A stretch of 64,000 nt of DNA, taken from assembly GCA_963779845.1 (NCBI GenBank), contig CAVZZV010000001.1:310001-374000 (forward strand). The letters are read 5' to 3'. Source of the stretch: CAVZZV01 sp963779845. GTDB taxonomy: Bacteria; Bacteroidota; Bacteroidia; Bacteroidales; GCA-2748055. Within the stretch, counting starts at the first letter, position 1, and each line of letters starts with the position of its first letter. The position numbers and the translations under genes are program-made. Below, in pieces: positions 1 to 8,620 of this stretch. The notes below the pieces were generated by a model that did not search any database, was not told the origin of the DNA, and saw only the letters and a program-made list of their open reading frames with translations.

Positions 1-137
1 CCCAGGCCGAGAATGGCAAATTTTTCCGGCAGCAGCTTTTGGTAATTTAATCTGGCCAGGGCAGGAAGGAGTTTACGGGAAGTAAGGTCTCCCGAAGCAC
101 CAAAAATTACCATTAAATGATTATCAGGTCTCTGCAT
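1..137 (-). CDS. zwf: Glucose-6-phosphate 1-dehydrogenase, N-terminal fragment (cut by window edge)
   Basis: This enzyme oxidises glucose-6-phosphate with NADP+ at the entry to the oxidative pentose phosphate pathway. Only about 45 codons are visible, reading off the left edge. The translation starts MQRPDNHLMVIFGASGDL and continues into TSRKLLPALARL, which is the family's nucleotide-binding signature (GASGDL followed by K and P-A-L). The ATG at 137-135 is chosen because an in-frame TAG lies nine codons upstream and no other start codon lies between. No Shine-Dalgarno sequence is seen, as is common in Bacteroidota. It faces the same way as the DUF4249 operon, about 70 bp downstream of that operon's last stop. 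The identity is firm for the visible part; the rest of the gene lies outside the window. Confidence 0.85.
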   Translation of the reverse strand, partial: MQRPDNHLMVIFGASGDLTSRKLLPALARLNYQKLLPEKFAILGL

Positions 138-210
138 AAACTGGGATTTTTTAAAAGGGGACTATACCCAACAGCAATATACTAAAATTTTACCACATGG
201 GGACCCCAAT

Positions 211-1152
211 CTAATCGTTGTTTTTTAGTTCGGGAACAATCTGTGACTTTCTATCGATAGAATAGGCTGTAAAAAATCCAAGTGCTCCATTGCTGATATT
301 TGAAGTTATGTTGGCCGGAGGACCGGAAAAGAGAGGGTTGCCGGGATTTGCTTCCGCACCCGCTTCAAGAACAAAAACATAATATTCCCGGGTTATGCTG
401 TTTATTTCGAAGGTGATCACATCCCCTGCACTGGCCTTTTCCGAGGGATTGTCATCATTAAGGAATTGGGCGGTAATGCCATTGGTATATCTTCCATTAA
501 AGAAATCGTCACTCTGGACAATATACTCCGAAAGAGTGTCGGTCAGGAGAACCCCGTTTTTATAAGTTTTAAAGGCATAATAATCCTTACTCTCAGGAGG
601 ATCCTGTGCGTATATCAGTACCTGCCATCCACTAAAAAAGGTATTTTTACTGTAACCCAAATGAATGGAGTCCAGAGGATTCAAATAGGGAAGGTATGAA
701 GAAGCAGAATATTCCTCCGTTTTTCCATCAAGGTTAATGTCCACCTCTCCTACATGAAGGGAATAGGTTTGCCCCATAATTCCCTTAAATTCAGGAGAGG
801 TCTCATAGATTCCGGGTTCTGTGGTGCTTTCCTTTAGAAGAAAATTGCGAATTCCGTCCGAAATCTCTACCTCTGCACCTCGAATCCCTTCCGCCTTCCT
901 ATTTGAAAAATAATCAGAGGAAGCGCTGAGGGATACCGTATGAACCCCTCTTTTATTGGTTACCTCCCCGTAAATGATCAAATGCCGGTAGGTCGAGCCC
1001 AGATCCACTTCGATCCTTTCTGTACAGGAATTCAGAAAGGGTATAAGAGAGAGCAGGAGAAATAATCTCCAGTAACCGGAAACAAAATTTTCTCCGATAC
1101 TATAATTTTTTAAGCGGGATTCTGACCCATATTGTTTTCCATCCAACATCAT
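211..1152 (-). CDS. DUF4249 family outer-membrane lipoprotein
   Basis: A 313-aa protein with a hydrophobic stretch (about residues 29-42) ending in LNSC, a lipobox with Cys43 as the lipidated residue. After it comes TERIEVDLGSTYRHLIIYGEVTN, which resembles the start of the DUF4249 domain found next to TonB receptors in Bacteroidota. The remainder is beta-rich with an acidic C-terminus, fitting a secreted or surface-exposed lipoprotein. About 28 residues precede the hydrophobic core, long for a signal peptide, but no later in-frame start is visible. It begins 8 bp after the TonB receptor stop and is the last gene of a three-gene operon. Family knowledge: DUF4249 proteins accompany carboxypeptidase-regulatory-like TonB receptors and have no settled function. 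A SusD-like partner role is inference. Confidence 0.75.
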   Translation of the reverse strand: MMLDGKQYGSESRLKNYSIGENFVSGYWRLFLLLSLIPFLNSCTERIEVDLGSTYRHLIIYGEVTNKRGVHTVSLSASSDYFSNRKAEGIRGAEVEISDGIRNFLLKESTTEPGIYETSPEFKGIMGQTYSLHVGEVDINLDGKTEEYSASSYLPYLNPLDSIHLGYSKNTFFSGWQVLIYAQDPPESKDYYAFKTYKNGVLLTDTLSEYIVQSDDFFNGRYTNGITAQFLNDDNPSEKASAGDVITFEINSITREYYVFVLEAGAEANPGNPLFSGPPANITSNISNGALGFFTAYSIDRKSQIVPELKNND

Positions 1153-1160
1153 AAAGTCAT

Positions 1161-3500
1161 TTAGAAATTGAAGTTATAGGTGATGGCCGGGATAAGGGAG
1201 AATAGATAGGTCTTCTCCGCATAAACCCTCTCCGGATGGTTTCGGTCTGGAACAAAATTAATCGCCCAGGTATTTTTCCGGTTATATAAATTGTATATCG
1301 ACAGGTTCCATTCACTTTGCCAGCGTTTTCCCTTTCTGTTGGGAACCTTATAGTTTAATGATACATCAAGACGGTGGTAATTATCGAAACGCCAGGCATT
1401 TCTTTTTGAGTACAAGGGAAGAACAGTTCCCAGAATTTCGTATCGTCCCACCGGGAAGGTTTGAGGAAGCCCTGTAGTATAAATCCAGTTGAGCCCGAAA
1501 TTAAATGATTTGGAAATCTGATAATTAAGAACTACTGCAAAATCGTGTGGTTTATCGTAGGGTGCAACATAGGGCACGCCGTTATTGATCCCCTCAATCT
1601 TCCTCATGGTTTTGGAAAGAGTATAACAGACCCAGCCATTCAATCTTTTTTGATTCAATTTCACCATGAGTTCCAAACCTGCCGACCATGCACTTCCCGT
1701 CCTGACCTCTCCTTCGAGGAGCGGGTTCAGTAATAAATTGGCATGGTCCTTAAAATCTATGGTCCGGTTCATTTTTTTATAGTATACCTCAGCAGAGGTT
1801 TCAAAAGTATGTCCCCGGAAGTTTCGGAAAAAGCCCAGTGAATACTGATTCGATATTTGAGGCTTAATATTGAGTCCGGAAGGGAACCAGATATCCAGAG
1901 GAGTTCCTGCGGTCGAATTTTGTGCAAGCTGCATATACTGTAATGTACGGGAATAGGATGCTTTTAAGGAGGATTTTTCGCTCAGGGTATAATTAAAACC
2001 CAGGCGAGGTTCAAGGCCGGTAAAGAAATTATAAATACCCCTTTCAAAGTTGAGTGTGTCACTCACATTATAGTTGTCATCAAATCCATATATGGTAGCT
2101 TTCCCTGTATTCTGGAAGGCAGAAAACCTGAGTCCGTATTTAAAGGAAATCCGGTCGGAAAGTACCATTTCACCCATCCCGTAAACTCCGTGTTCAAAAG
2201 CAAAGGATTCGGGTAATTGGAATTCTGTAAAAGCCGTTTCATTTCCGGTTCCTTTTGCAAGACCAGGATTGAATTTATGATAGGTGGAAATGAGGCCGAA
2301 TTTAAAGGTGGACGCCGGGCTCATATAATAGATGAAATCTGCTTTAATGCTTTGATCTTTCATATCAGAAGTCCACTGAAAGGAGGATGGCTGTCCTTCC
2401 GGAGTTCCCAGCTGGTAATTGTACACACTGCTTATAAGGCTGAAATTACTGAACAACTTACTTGAAAAAAGATGATTCCAGCGCAACGTATAAGTACTGT
2501 TCCCAAAGTTCATCCCGGCAAATTCATTCTCAAAAACATCCCTTCCGAAATATCCTGAAACGAACAAGCGGTTTCTGTCATTGAATATATGATTGATTTT
2601 TAAATTCAGGTCATAAAAAAAGAGTTTGTTATCTCTGATATCTTTATTTTTTGCCAAAGGAAGGAAGATATCCGCATAGGTTCGGCGGCCGGCAATCAGA
2701 AAGGAGGTTTTGTCTTTTTTAATCGGGCCTTCAAGGGTCAACCGACTGGCGATGGTGCCGATACCCCCGGTTGACTGAAATTTCTTCATATTCCCATCTT
2801 TCATGCGTACATCAAGCAGGGAGGAGAGCCTTCCGCCGGAACTTGCCGGAATATCACCTTTATATAAAGTGACATCTTTTACGGCATCGTTATTAAAGAC
2901 TGAGAAGAAACCTATGAAGTGGGATGCATTGTAAACCGTTGCTTCATCGAGCAGGATGAGGTTCTGGTCAGTGCTTCCACCGCGCACATTAAAACCGGAA
3001 GAACCTTCAGATCCCGCCTGAACTCCGGGCAACAGCTGTATGGCTTTAATCACATCTATTTCTCCCATAAATGCAGGGATATGTTTTATGGACTGGATGG
3101 GGAGATGAGTTGTCCCGGTTTCAAGATTTGTAATATTGTCATTACCCTGGTTGGCTGAAACCCGGACCTCCTCGAGGGCAGTGGCATCTTCAGAGAGTTC
3201 AATATCCAGCCTTACATTCTCCTCTACCCTAATTTCCTTCCTTACCCTGGAATAGCCAATATATGAATATTCAATGATGTAGTTCCCGCGATTAAGTGAT
3301 ACGGAATAAAAACCATACATATTGCTGACTGCCCCATTGGCGGTTCCAATCACAAATACATTTGCCCCAATTAACCCCTCACCTGATTTCGAATCAACTA
3401 TATACCCGGAAATTGTATAGGTATTGGGAAGGGTACCGGCGAATCCCAGCTGGCAGAAAGTTAATACTGCCATGAATGCCAATGCATTCTTCCCTTTCAT
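1161..3500 (-). CDS. TonB-dependent receptor with CarboxypepD_reg-like domain
   Basis: A 779-aa outer-membrane transporter. Residues 1-21 form a signal peptide. Residues about 28-105 are a CarboxypepD_reg-like beta-sandwich (SGYIVDSKSGEGLIGANVFV). Residues about 125-235 form the plug, with GEIDVIKAIQLLPGVQ, GFNVRGGSTDQNLILLDEA and later SGGRLSSLLDVRMKDG. The rest is a 22-strand type beta-barrel ending in aromatic-rich strands (ITYNFNF). Its ATG overlaps the preceding gene's stop by one base (TAATG), so the two are translationally coupled. The DUF4249 gene follows after 8 bp. Such proteins take up a ligand across the outer membrane using TonB/ExbBD energy. The ligand cannot be told from sequence, and no polysaccharide-utilisation or siderophore genes are adjacent. 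Confidence 0.85.
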   Translation of the reverse strand: MKGKNALAFMAVLTFCQLGFAGTLPNTYTISGYIVDSKSGEGLIGANVFVIGTANGAVSNMYGFYSVSLNRGNYIIEYSYIGYSRVRKEIRVEENVRLDIELSEDATALEEVRVSANQGNDNITNLETGTTHLPIQSIKHIPAFMGEIDVIKAIQLLPGVQAGSEGSSGFNVRGGSTDQNLILLDEATVYNASHFIGFFSVFNNDAVKDVTLYKGDIPASSGGRLSSLLDVRMKDGNMKKFQSTGGIGTIASRLTLEGPIKKDKTSFLIAGRRTYADIFLPLAKNKDIRDNKLFFYDLNLKINHIFNDRNRLFVSGYFGRDVFENEFAGMNFGNSTYTLRWNHLFSSKLFSNFSLISSVYNYQLGTPEGQPSSFQWTSDMKDQSIKADFIYYMSPASTFKFGLISTYHKFNPGLAKGTGNETAFTEFQLPESFAFEHGVYGMGEMVLSDRISFKYGLRFSAFQNTGKATIYGFDDNYNVSDTLNFERGIYNFFTGLEPRLGFNYTLSEKSSLKASYSRTLQYMQLAQNSTAGTPLDIWFPSGLNIKPQISNQYSLGFFRNFRGHTFETSAEVYYKKMNRTIDFKDHANLLLNPLLEGEVRTGSAWSAGLELMVKLNQKRLNGWVCYTLSKTMRKIEGINNGVPYVAPYDKPHDFAVVLNYQISKSFNFGLNWIYTTGLPQTFPVGRYEILGTVLPLYSKRNAWRFDNYHRLDVSLNYKVPNRKGKRWQSEWNLSIYNLYNRKNTWAINFVPDRNHPERVYAEKTYLFSLIPAITYNFNF

Positions 3501-5983
3501 TAAAATCCTTCTCCTTCACCTCCCATGTCCATCTCACCGCCACTACGGGATTGCTGCCGCTCCTGTTTGAAATTGTTTATTTTATAACTGAGGGAAAGCA
3601 TAAGTACCCTTGGCTCCCGGCCAAATTTTGAAAAGGTATTAAAGTTGTTTCCGTATGAACTCATCTCATGTTTCATGGAACCAAAAATATCCTGAAGCTG
3701 GAGGGTTGCAGAGAGTTTTCTATCAAGAAAATCATGCCTGAAGGCAATATTTGAATAGAAATAACCTTTACTTTCGCCCTGAATGGATACGCTTGGCCCA
3801 TTATAAAAGGTTTGAGCCTGGAGCCTGGTTTTGGATGTAATGTTAAATGTTGCATCAAAGCGGGCGTTCCAATTTGTGCTTTTACGGTCGATATTTACAT
3901 TTTCCAGCTTACCGGTAAGAATGTATCGGTATACGCTTGTACTGGCATTCATTTCAAGCCATTTTAACTGGCTGTAATTAAGCATGAGCTCTGTTCCCAG
4001 AGATTGATCCTCTGCCACATTCCCATAGGTATAAAGATAAATCGAGTTTTCAGGATCAACGAGTTTTACAAGACGATCAATTTTATCTACGGTGTTTTTA
4101 TAATATGCCTCGAATGAAATAAAAGACCGACCGAACGTTTTCTGATATCCCAATTCAAAGGAATTTACATACTCAGGTTTTAAGCCCGGATCTCCCCGCC
4201 TCCGGGTATAGGCATCTATATAGCTTTCAAATGGCTCCAGATACCAACCCCGCGGCCGGTTAATTCTTCGGCTGTATGATACCATTAGCTGATGCTCCTT
4301 TTTAAAAGACCTTGACAGATGAAAAGTCGGAAACAAGTCAAACCGTTGAATTGTGGCGGGTTCATCAGACTGTTTTGTTTCAATCCTGCGATCCGTCATC
4401 TCACCCCTGAGACCCAGGAGAAATTCATATTTACCAATGCTATTGTTATAGGTTGAATATACAGACTGGATATTCCTGTAAAAATCGGTAGCGTTGGTGT
4501 ATAAGGGATCTATCACCATCTGTTGTTCCTGGAAATCATACCTTCTAAAAGTGAAGCCCTCGTATTCTATGTCTAACCTTGCCTGATACCCTGCCTCAAA
4601 GCGGGAATGGTCATTTATGGGCAGGGTATAATCAGCCTGAATCCTTACCTCATCTTCATCACCTGTCTCCTCCCCTTTTGTTTTTTCATTAAAAACAGAG
4701 GTAGAATAGTCGAAATTGTCGGTGGTGGGATATTCAAATTGCTCATCATAATCGTTTCCTATACTTTTTGAGTAGTTGGCGAAGGCGATCAGTTGATGCC
4801 CTTTATCATTAAATTTATGCTGGTAATTCAGGTTTATTTCATAATAATTTCCGCCATGGGCACTATAATTATCATTGACTGTATATAGATTAAAACTGCT
4901 TGGTTCATTCCAATACCTGATTTTTTGATTTCCCCCGAATCCAAATTCATGCTGGCCAAATTCGCCGGTAAGACTGATATTGTTTTTGTCATTCAGGAAA
5001 AAATCGACCCCACCTTTGATCTCATACCCTCCCCGGTTCATGCCCCTGCTGCCATCCATTTCTGTATAACGCAAAGTATCAGCGATATCAATTGTACTAA
5101 GGGAATAGGAGGAACCATGGTAATTATCGTCACGGTAACTTGCACCAGTATAAAAATTAAATCTTTTTGTCCTGTAATTGAGGAGGAAATCGGTGGAGTA
5201 TTTATCCCGTGTGCCGAGGCGAAGGTTGACCAATCCTGAAAAGCCCTGCAACAGGTTTTTTTTGCTCACGATGTTAATAATTCCAGCCATTCCATCAGGA
5301 TCATACTTGGCACTGGGGTTGGTAATGATTTCGATATTCTGAATGGCGCTCGCCGGTATTTGCTGAAGGGCATCCGAACCGGAAAGGGGTGTCGGTTTAC
5401 CATCGATGAGGACTGTAAAATTTGAGCTCCCCCTAAGGCTTACGTTCCCTTCAATGTCAACCTGCACGGAGGGTGTATTTTGCAATACATCCGCGGCGGT
5501 ACCTGAAGTGGCATTAATGTCTTGTCCAACATTGACGATTTTCCTGTCTAACTTATACTCAACATGTGCCTGATCGGCTATGACCTCGACCTCCTTAAGG
5601 TTGGTTTTGGCCAAAACAAGTTTAATTTTCCCAAGCTCTGCGATAGAATGGGAAGGGCTGAGGATAATGTCATTAATAAATTGTTTCTCATAGCCCATAT
5701 AATTGGCAACCATATAGTACTTACCAAATGACAGATCCTTCAACAGAAAACTTCCATCAGGACCCGTGATTGAGCCGGTTACGAGACTTGAATCCCTTAC
5801 CTTGAAAATTGCTACACTGGTGAATTCCATTGGTTTGCCATCTCCTGAATCAATCACCATTCCTTTGATTATTCCATCCTTGGGGGGTATAGGTTCGAGC
5901 TTTACTTCCATATTTTGAGCGAAGGAAAAACTTGTTGAAAGTGACAATAATACCCCTGCTATAAAAAATCTCATCTTTTCCAC
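3500..5983 (-). CDS. Outer membrane beta-barrel (TonB receptor-like) family protein
   Basis: An 827-aa outer-membrane protein. Residues 1-22 are a signal peptide ending SFSFAQ. Residues about 38-125 are a carboxypeptidase regulatory-like domain (IKGMVIDSGDGKPMEFTSVAIF). Residues about 145-240 are a plug (ADVLQNTPSVQVDIEGNVSLRG, then FTVLIDGKP and ASAIQNIEIITNPSAKYDPDG). The remainder is a long barrel of the OMP_b-brl_3 type. The C-terminus is a Gly/Glu/Met-rich tail (GGEMDMGGEGEGF) rather than the usual terminal aromatic strand. It is the first gene of the three-gene operon and overlaps the second receptor by one base. Two receptor-like proteins in tandem in one transcript suggest related or sequential substrates, which is inference. 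Many members of this subgroup are annotated simply as outer membrane beta-barrel proteins. Confidence 0.82.
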   Translation of the reverse strand: MEKMRFFIAGVLLSLSTSFSFAQNMEVKLEPIPPKDGIIKGMVIDSGDGKPMEFTSVAIFKVRDSSLVTGSITGPDGSFLLKDLSFGKYYMVANYMGYEKQFINDIILSPSHSIAELGKIKLVLAKTNLKEVEVIADQAHVEYKLDRKIVNVGQDINATSGTAADVLQNTPSVQVDIEGNVSLRGSSNFTVLIDGKPTPLSGSDALQQIPASAIQNIEIITNPSAKYDPDGMAGIINIVSKKNLLQGFSGLVNLRLGTRDKYSTDFLLNYRTKRFNFYTGASYRDDNYHGSSYSLSTIDIADTLRYTEMDGSRGMNRGGYEIKGGVDFFLNDKNNISLTGEFGQHEFGFGGNQKIRYWNEPSSFNLYTVNDNYSAHGGNYYEINLNYQHKFNDKGHQLIAFANYSKSIGNDYDEQFEYPTTDNFDYSTSVFNEKTKGEETGDEDEVRIQADYTLPINDHSRFEAGYQARLDIEYEGFTFRRYDFQEQQMVIDPLYTNATDFYRNIQSVYSTYNNSIGKYEFLLGLRGEMTDRRIETKQSDEPATIQRFDLFPTFHLSRSFKKEHQLMVSYSRRINRPRGWYLEPFESYIDAYTRRRGDPGLKPEYVNSFELGYQKTFGRSFISFEAYYKNTVDKIDRLVKLVDPENSIYLYTYGNVAEDQSLGTELMLNYSQLKWLEMNASTSVYRYILTGKLENVNIDRKSTNWNARFDATFNITSKTRLQAQTFYNGPSVSIQGESKGYFYSNIAFRHDFLDRKLSATLQLQDIFGSMKHEMSSYGNNFNTFSKFGREPRVLMLSLSYKINNFKQERQQSRSGGEMDMGGEGEGF

Positions 5984-6053
5984 TTAAAAATCATATTATT
6001 AAATAAAAACTAATATGATACAATCTTCTCTTTTTATCATATCAACCATTAGA

Positions 6054-6090
6054 CAAATTTAAGTATAGTACTATTTCATTTAAAACAAAA
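6054..6090 (-). promoter_or_regulatory. Candidate Bacteroidota-type promoter for the outer-membrane operon
   Basis: On the minus strand TAAATTTG (6061-6054) matches the Bacteroidota -7 element TAnnTTTG. A TTTTG (6090-6086) lies upstream, with a 24-bp gap that is longer than the usual 19-21. The ATG of the first operon gene is about 70 bp downstream, in an AT-rich leader. Confidence 0.35.
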
Positions 6091-6256
6091 GATTTCCCCT
6101 TGTGTTCACCAAAAGTTTACCGATTCATTCTTCTTAAACAGGGGCCATTATGGAATATATAAGAATGCTATGTCCTTTGAAGAGTGCCTGTTTCAAGGGT
6201 AATAGCGAAGCATACATAACCAAACTTAAGCGGTTATTAGAGCCAGAAAATAGGAG

Positions 6257-7756
6257 TTATAAGATTTGGTTCAGGGCATCAACAAAGGCTTCGACCGAGG
6301 CGGTAACAATATCTGTAGAGGCGGAAAAACCATAATACATCGTACCCTTATATTCAACCTGTACATGGACTTTACCAAGGTCGTTGCTACCTCTTGTTAT
6401 GGCCTGCACAAGAAACTCTTCAAGTCTCACTTTTTTTCCAACAATCTTCTTTACAGCAGAATATGCAGCATCGATAGGGCCATTGCCCTCACTGGTTACC
6501 AAATGTTTTTCGTTATTAATTTCTAATTCCACCGTTGCCACAGGAATCAGACTGGTGCCGCAAACCACCTGAAGGGTTTTGAGTTTTATCCACCGTGAAT
6601 CCGTTTTGCTCTCCTTTCCCGCAAGAATTTTTAAATCCTCGTCGGTAATATCCTTTTTCTGATCGGCCAGCGTAAGAAACTGATCATAAATATGATCCAA
6701 CTTTTCTTTAGTGAATTTATGTCCAAGTTTTTCAAGACGGTGCTTCAAGGCAGCCCTGCCGCTGCGGGCAGTCAGTACGATGGCCGACTCGTTTATCCCT
6801 ACGGATTTCGGATCAATGATCTCATAATTATCCCTTCTCTTGAGGACACCATCCTGATGGATCCCTGAAGAGTGGGCAAATGCATTCCTCCCTACAATGG
6901 CTTTATTTGGCTGGACCGGCATCCGCATAAGAGTGGATACTAACCTACTGGTCTGGAATATTTTTTTCGTATTAATGTTTGTCAGAAGGTTAAGATGTTT
7001 CCTTGATTTCAGGATCATGACCACCTCCTCGAGTGAGGTATTCCCGGCCCGTTCGCCGATACCATTGATCGTGACCTCCACTTGCCTTGCTCCGTTGATT
7101 ATCCCGGCTAAGGTATTGGCAGTAGCCATGCCCAAATCGTTGTGGCAATGGGTTGCAAGTACAATTGAATCGACATTTTTCACATTTTCCTTGAGATATT
7201 TGATCTTTTTTCCAAATTCTTCAGGAAGGGTATAACCGGTGGTATCAGGGATATTGACCACCGTAGCGCCCGCACCTATGACGGCTTCGACCACCTTTGC
7301 CAAAAATTTATTGTCTGTACGGCCGGCATCCTCGGCATAAAATTCCACATCGTCAACGAAATTCCTGGCATATTTTACCGCTTCGATCGCTCGTTCGATA
7401 ATAGCATCCGGAGTTGAATTGAGCTTATGGTAAATGTGGTAATACGATGTTCCTATTCCCGTGTGAATACGTCCTTTTTTAGCGAATTTTAATGCATCGG
7501 CCGCTACTTCAATATCTTTCTTCACAGCCCTTGTCAGTGCACAAATAACCGGCTCGGAAACCGCCTTGGAAATTTCTACAACCGAATTAAAGTCGCCCGG
7601 GCTGGAAATGGGGAAGCCCGCCTCAATAATATCCACTCCCAGAGCCTCTAATGCTTTGGCTACTTCAATTTTTTCCACTGTGTTCAACTGGCATCCCGGA
7701 ACCTGCTCACCATCGCGAAGGGTGGTATCGAAAACAAAAACCCTGTCTTTTGACAT
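6257..7756 (-). CDS. leuA: 2-isopropylmalate synthase
   Basis: A 499-aa enzyme that condenses 2-oxoisovalerate with acetyl-CoA, the first committed step of leucine synthesis. The DRE-TIM barrel signature FDTTLRDGEQ is at residues 9-18. The metal-binding HCHNDLG motif has its histidines at 203 and 205, followed by GIGERAGN. The C-terminal third (about 390-499), with SRWIKLKTLQVVCG and ITRGSNDLGKVHV, is the LeuA allosteric dimer domain that senses leucine. Length fits full-length LeuA. The absence of leuBCD nearby is notable but common. Homocitrate or citramalate synthase are alternatives, but the overall match favours LeuA. The branched-chain 2-oxo acid dehydrogenase genes a little upstream act on the same precursor, 2-oxoisovalerate, in the degradative direction. 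Confidence 0.92.
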   Translation of the reverse strand: MSKDRVFVFDTTLRDGEQVPGCQLNTVEKIEVAKALEALGVDIIEAGFPISSPGDFNSVVEISKAVSEPVICALTRAVKKDIEVAADALKFAKKGRIHTGIGTSYYHIYHKLNSTPDAIIERAIEAVKYARNFVDDVEFYAEDAGRTDNKFLAKVVEAVIGAGATVVNIPDTTGYTLPEEFGKKIKYLKENVKNVDSIVLATHCHNDLGMATANTLAGIINGARQVEVTINGIGERAGNTSLEEVVMILKSRKHLNLLTNINTKKIFQTSRLVSTLMRMPVQPNKAIVGRNAFAHSSGIHQDGVLKRRDNYEIIDPKSVGINESAIVLTARSGRAALKHRLEKLGHKFTKEKLDHIYDQFLTLADQKKDITDEDLKILAGKESKTDSRWIKLKTLQVVCGTSLIPVATVELEINNEKHLVTSEGNGPIDAAYSAVKKIVGKKVRLEEFLVQAITRGSNDLGKVHVQVEYKGTMYYGFSASTDIVTASVEAFVDALNQIL

Positions 7757-7784
7757 AATATTTTAGTATTAGATAAAAAAATAC

Positions 7785-7812
7785 CGGTTGGTCATTAGCC
7801 TGGTTCCAACCG
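7785..7812 (-). repeat. Inverted repeat in the leuA leader
   Basis: Arms CGGTTGG (7785-7791) and CCAACCG (7806-7812) are a perfect 7-bp inverted repeat with a 14-nt loop, 29-56 bp upstream of the leuA ATG. It may fold in the leuA 5' UTR or be an operator. No leader peptide with a leucine run was seen, so classic attenuation is not supported. Confidence 0.35.
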
Positions 7813-7986
7813 ATAAGACTATGTTATGAATCTGCAAAAAAACGAATTTATCTTTTAAATTGCTACTTTTTTACGTTAAAAAGGTAAAAAAAGCCCCCCA
7901 ATTGATATCCTATCCTACTAAATGTTAAGGTAACCGGAATTATCAATGATATCATTTTATAAATTATACTCCGGGGTGGGGATCTT

Positions 7987-8493
7987 CTATCCATTAAATT
8001 CATTCTTTAACTGCTCCACCCAGGCCTTAACTCTTTCTTTGGTCATGGACGATTGGTTTTCATAATCAATGGCAAGGCCAAGGAATTGATTATCCCTTAC
8101 TCCCCTGGACTGTTCGAAGTTATATCCTTCCGTCGAGGTGCGACCGACTATAGTGGCCCCCTGCCCTTCCAATATCCCGGCCATTATCCCGAGTGCATCT
8201 ACAAAATTCTCTGAGTAATTCTTTTGGTCGCCGAGCCCAAAAAGGGCTATTTTCTTATTTCCAAGGTCCAGCTCCTCCAGGTCGGGTATAAATTCATCCC
8301 AATAATTGGGCAACTCCCCGTCGAACCACGTGGCAACCCCCAGGATAAGATTTTCTGCTTCAAGAAATTTCTCCGATGTAATATCCTCGGCATTTACTTT
8401 TTCCAGTTGGTCTGCACCGAAAGCTTCTACAATTTTATCGGCCACTTTTGCAGTTTTGACCGTGTTAAAGCTATATATAATTGAATTTTTCAC
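7987..8493 (-). CDS. fldA: Flavodoxin (long-chain type)
   Basis: A 168-aa soluble FMN electron carrier. The sequence has the flavodoxin pattern: N-terminal strand and loop (IIYSFNTVKTAKVADKIVEAFG), the 50s loop (LILGVATWFDGELPNYWDEF), and the 90s loop (IALFGLGDQKNYSENFVDALG) that packs the isoalloxazine ring, followed by the long-chain insertion (RTSTEGYNFEQSR). The start codon is GTG (8493-8491); no ATG lies in frame upstream. One oddity is the phosphate loop, which normally reads S/T-x-T-G-x-T and here reads SFNTVKT, with no Gly. Length equals that of long-chain flavodoxins. It lies in the same direction as the E1 gene upstream with a 127-bp gap, and may be separately transcribed. Confidence 0.88.
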   Translation of the reverse strand: MKNSIIYSFNTVKTAKVADKIVEAFGADQLEKVNAEDITSEKFLEAENLILGVATWFDGELPNYWDEFIPDLEELDLGNKKIALFGLGDQKNYSENFVDALGIMAGILEGQGATIVGRTSTEGYNFEQSRGVRDNQFLGLAIDYENQSSMTKERVKAWVEQLKNEFNG

Positions 8494-8620
8494 GACTGAA
8501 GTATTAATTTTTGTTTTTTAGGTTCCTGTTCTTATACCCATTTTAGGGGCTTCAAAAATGATTTTAACCGTATTTATGAATTATTATGTATTTAGAGGGG
8601 TAGAAGCATAATATCTGTTC

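Noticed and set aside
6174..6198. Terminator after leuA
   Set aside because: The stem CCTTTGAA/TTCAAGG has a bulge and there is no T-run after it on the minus strand.
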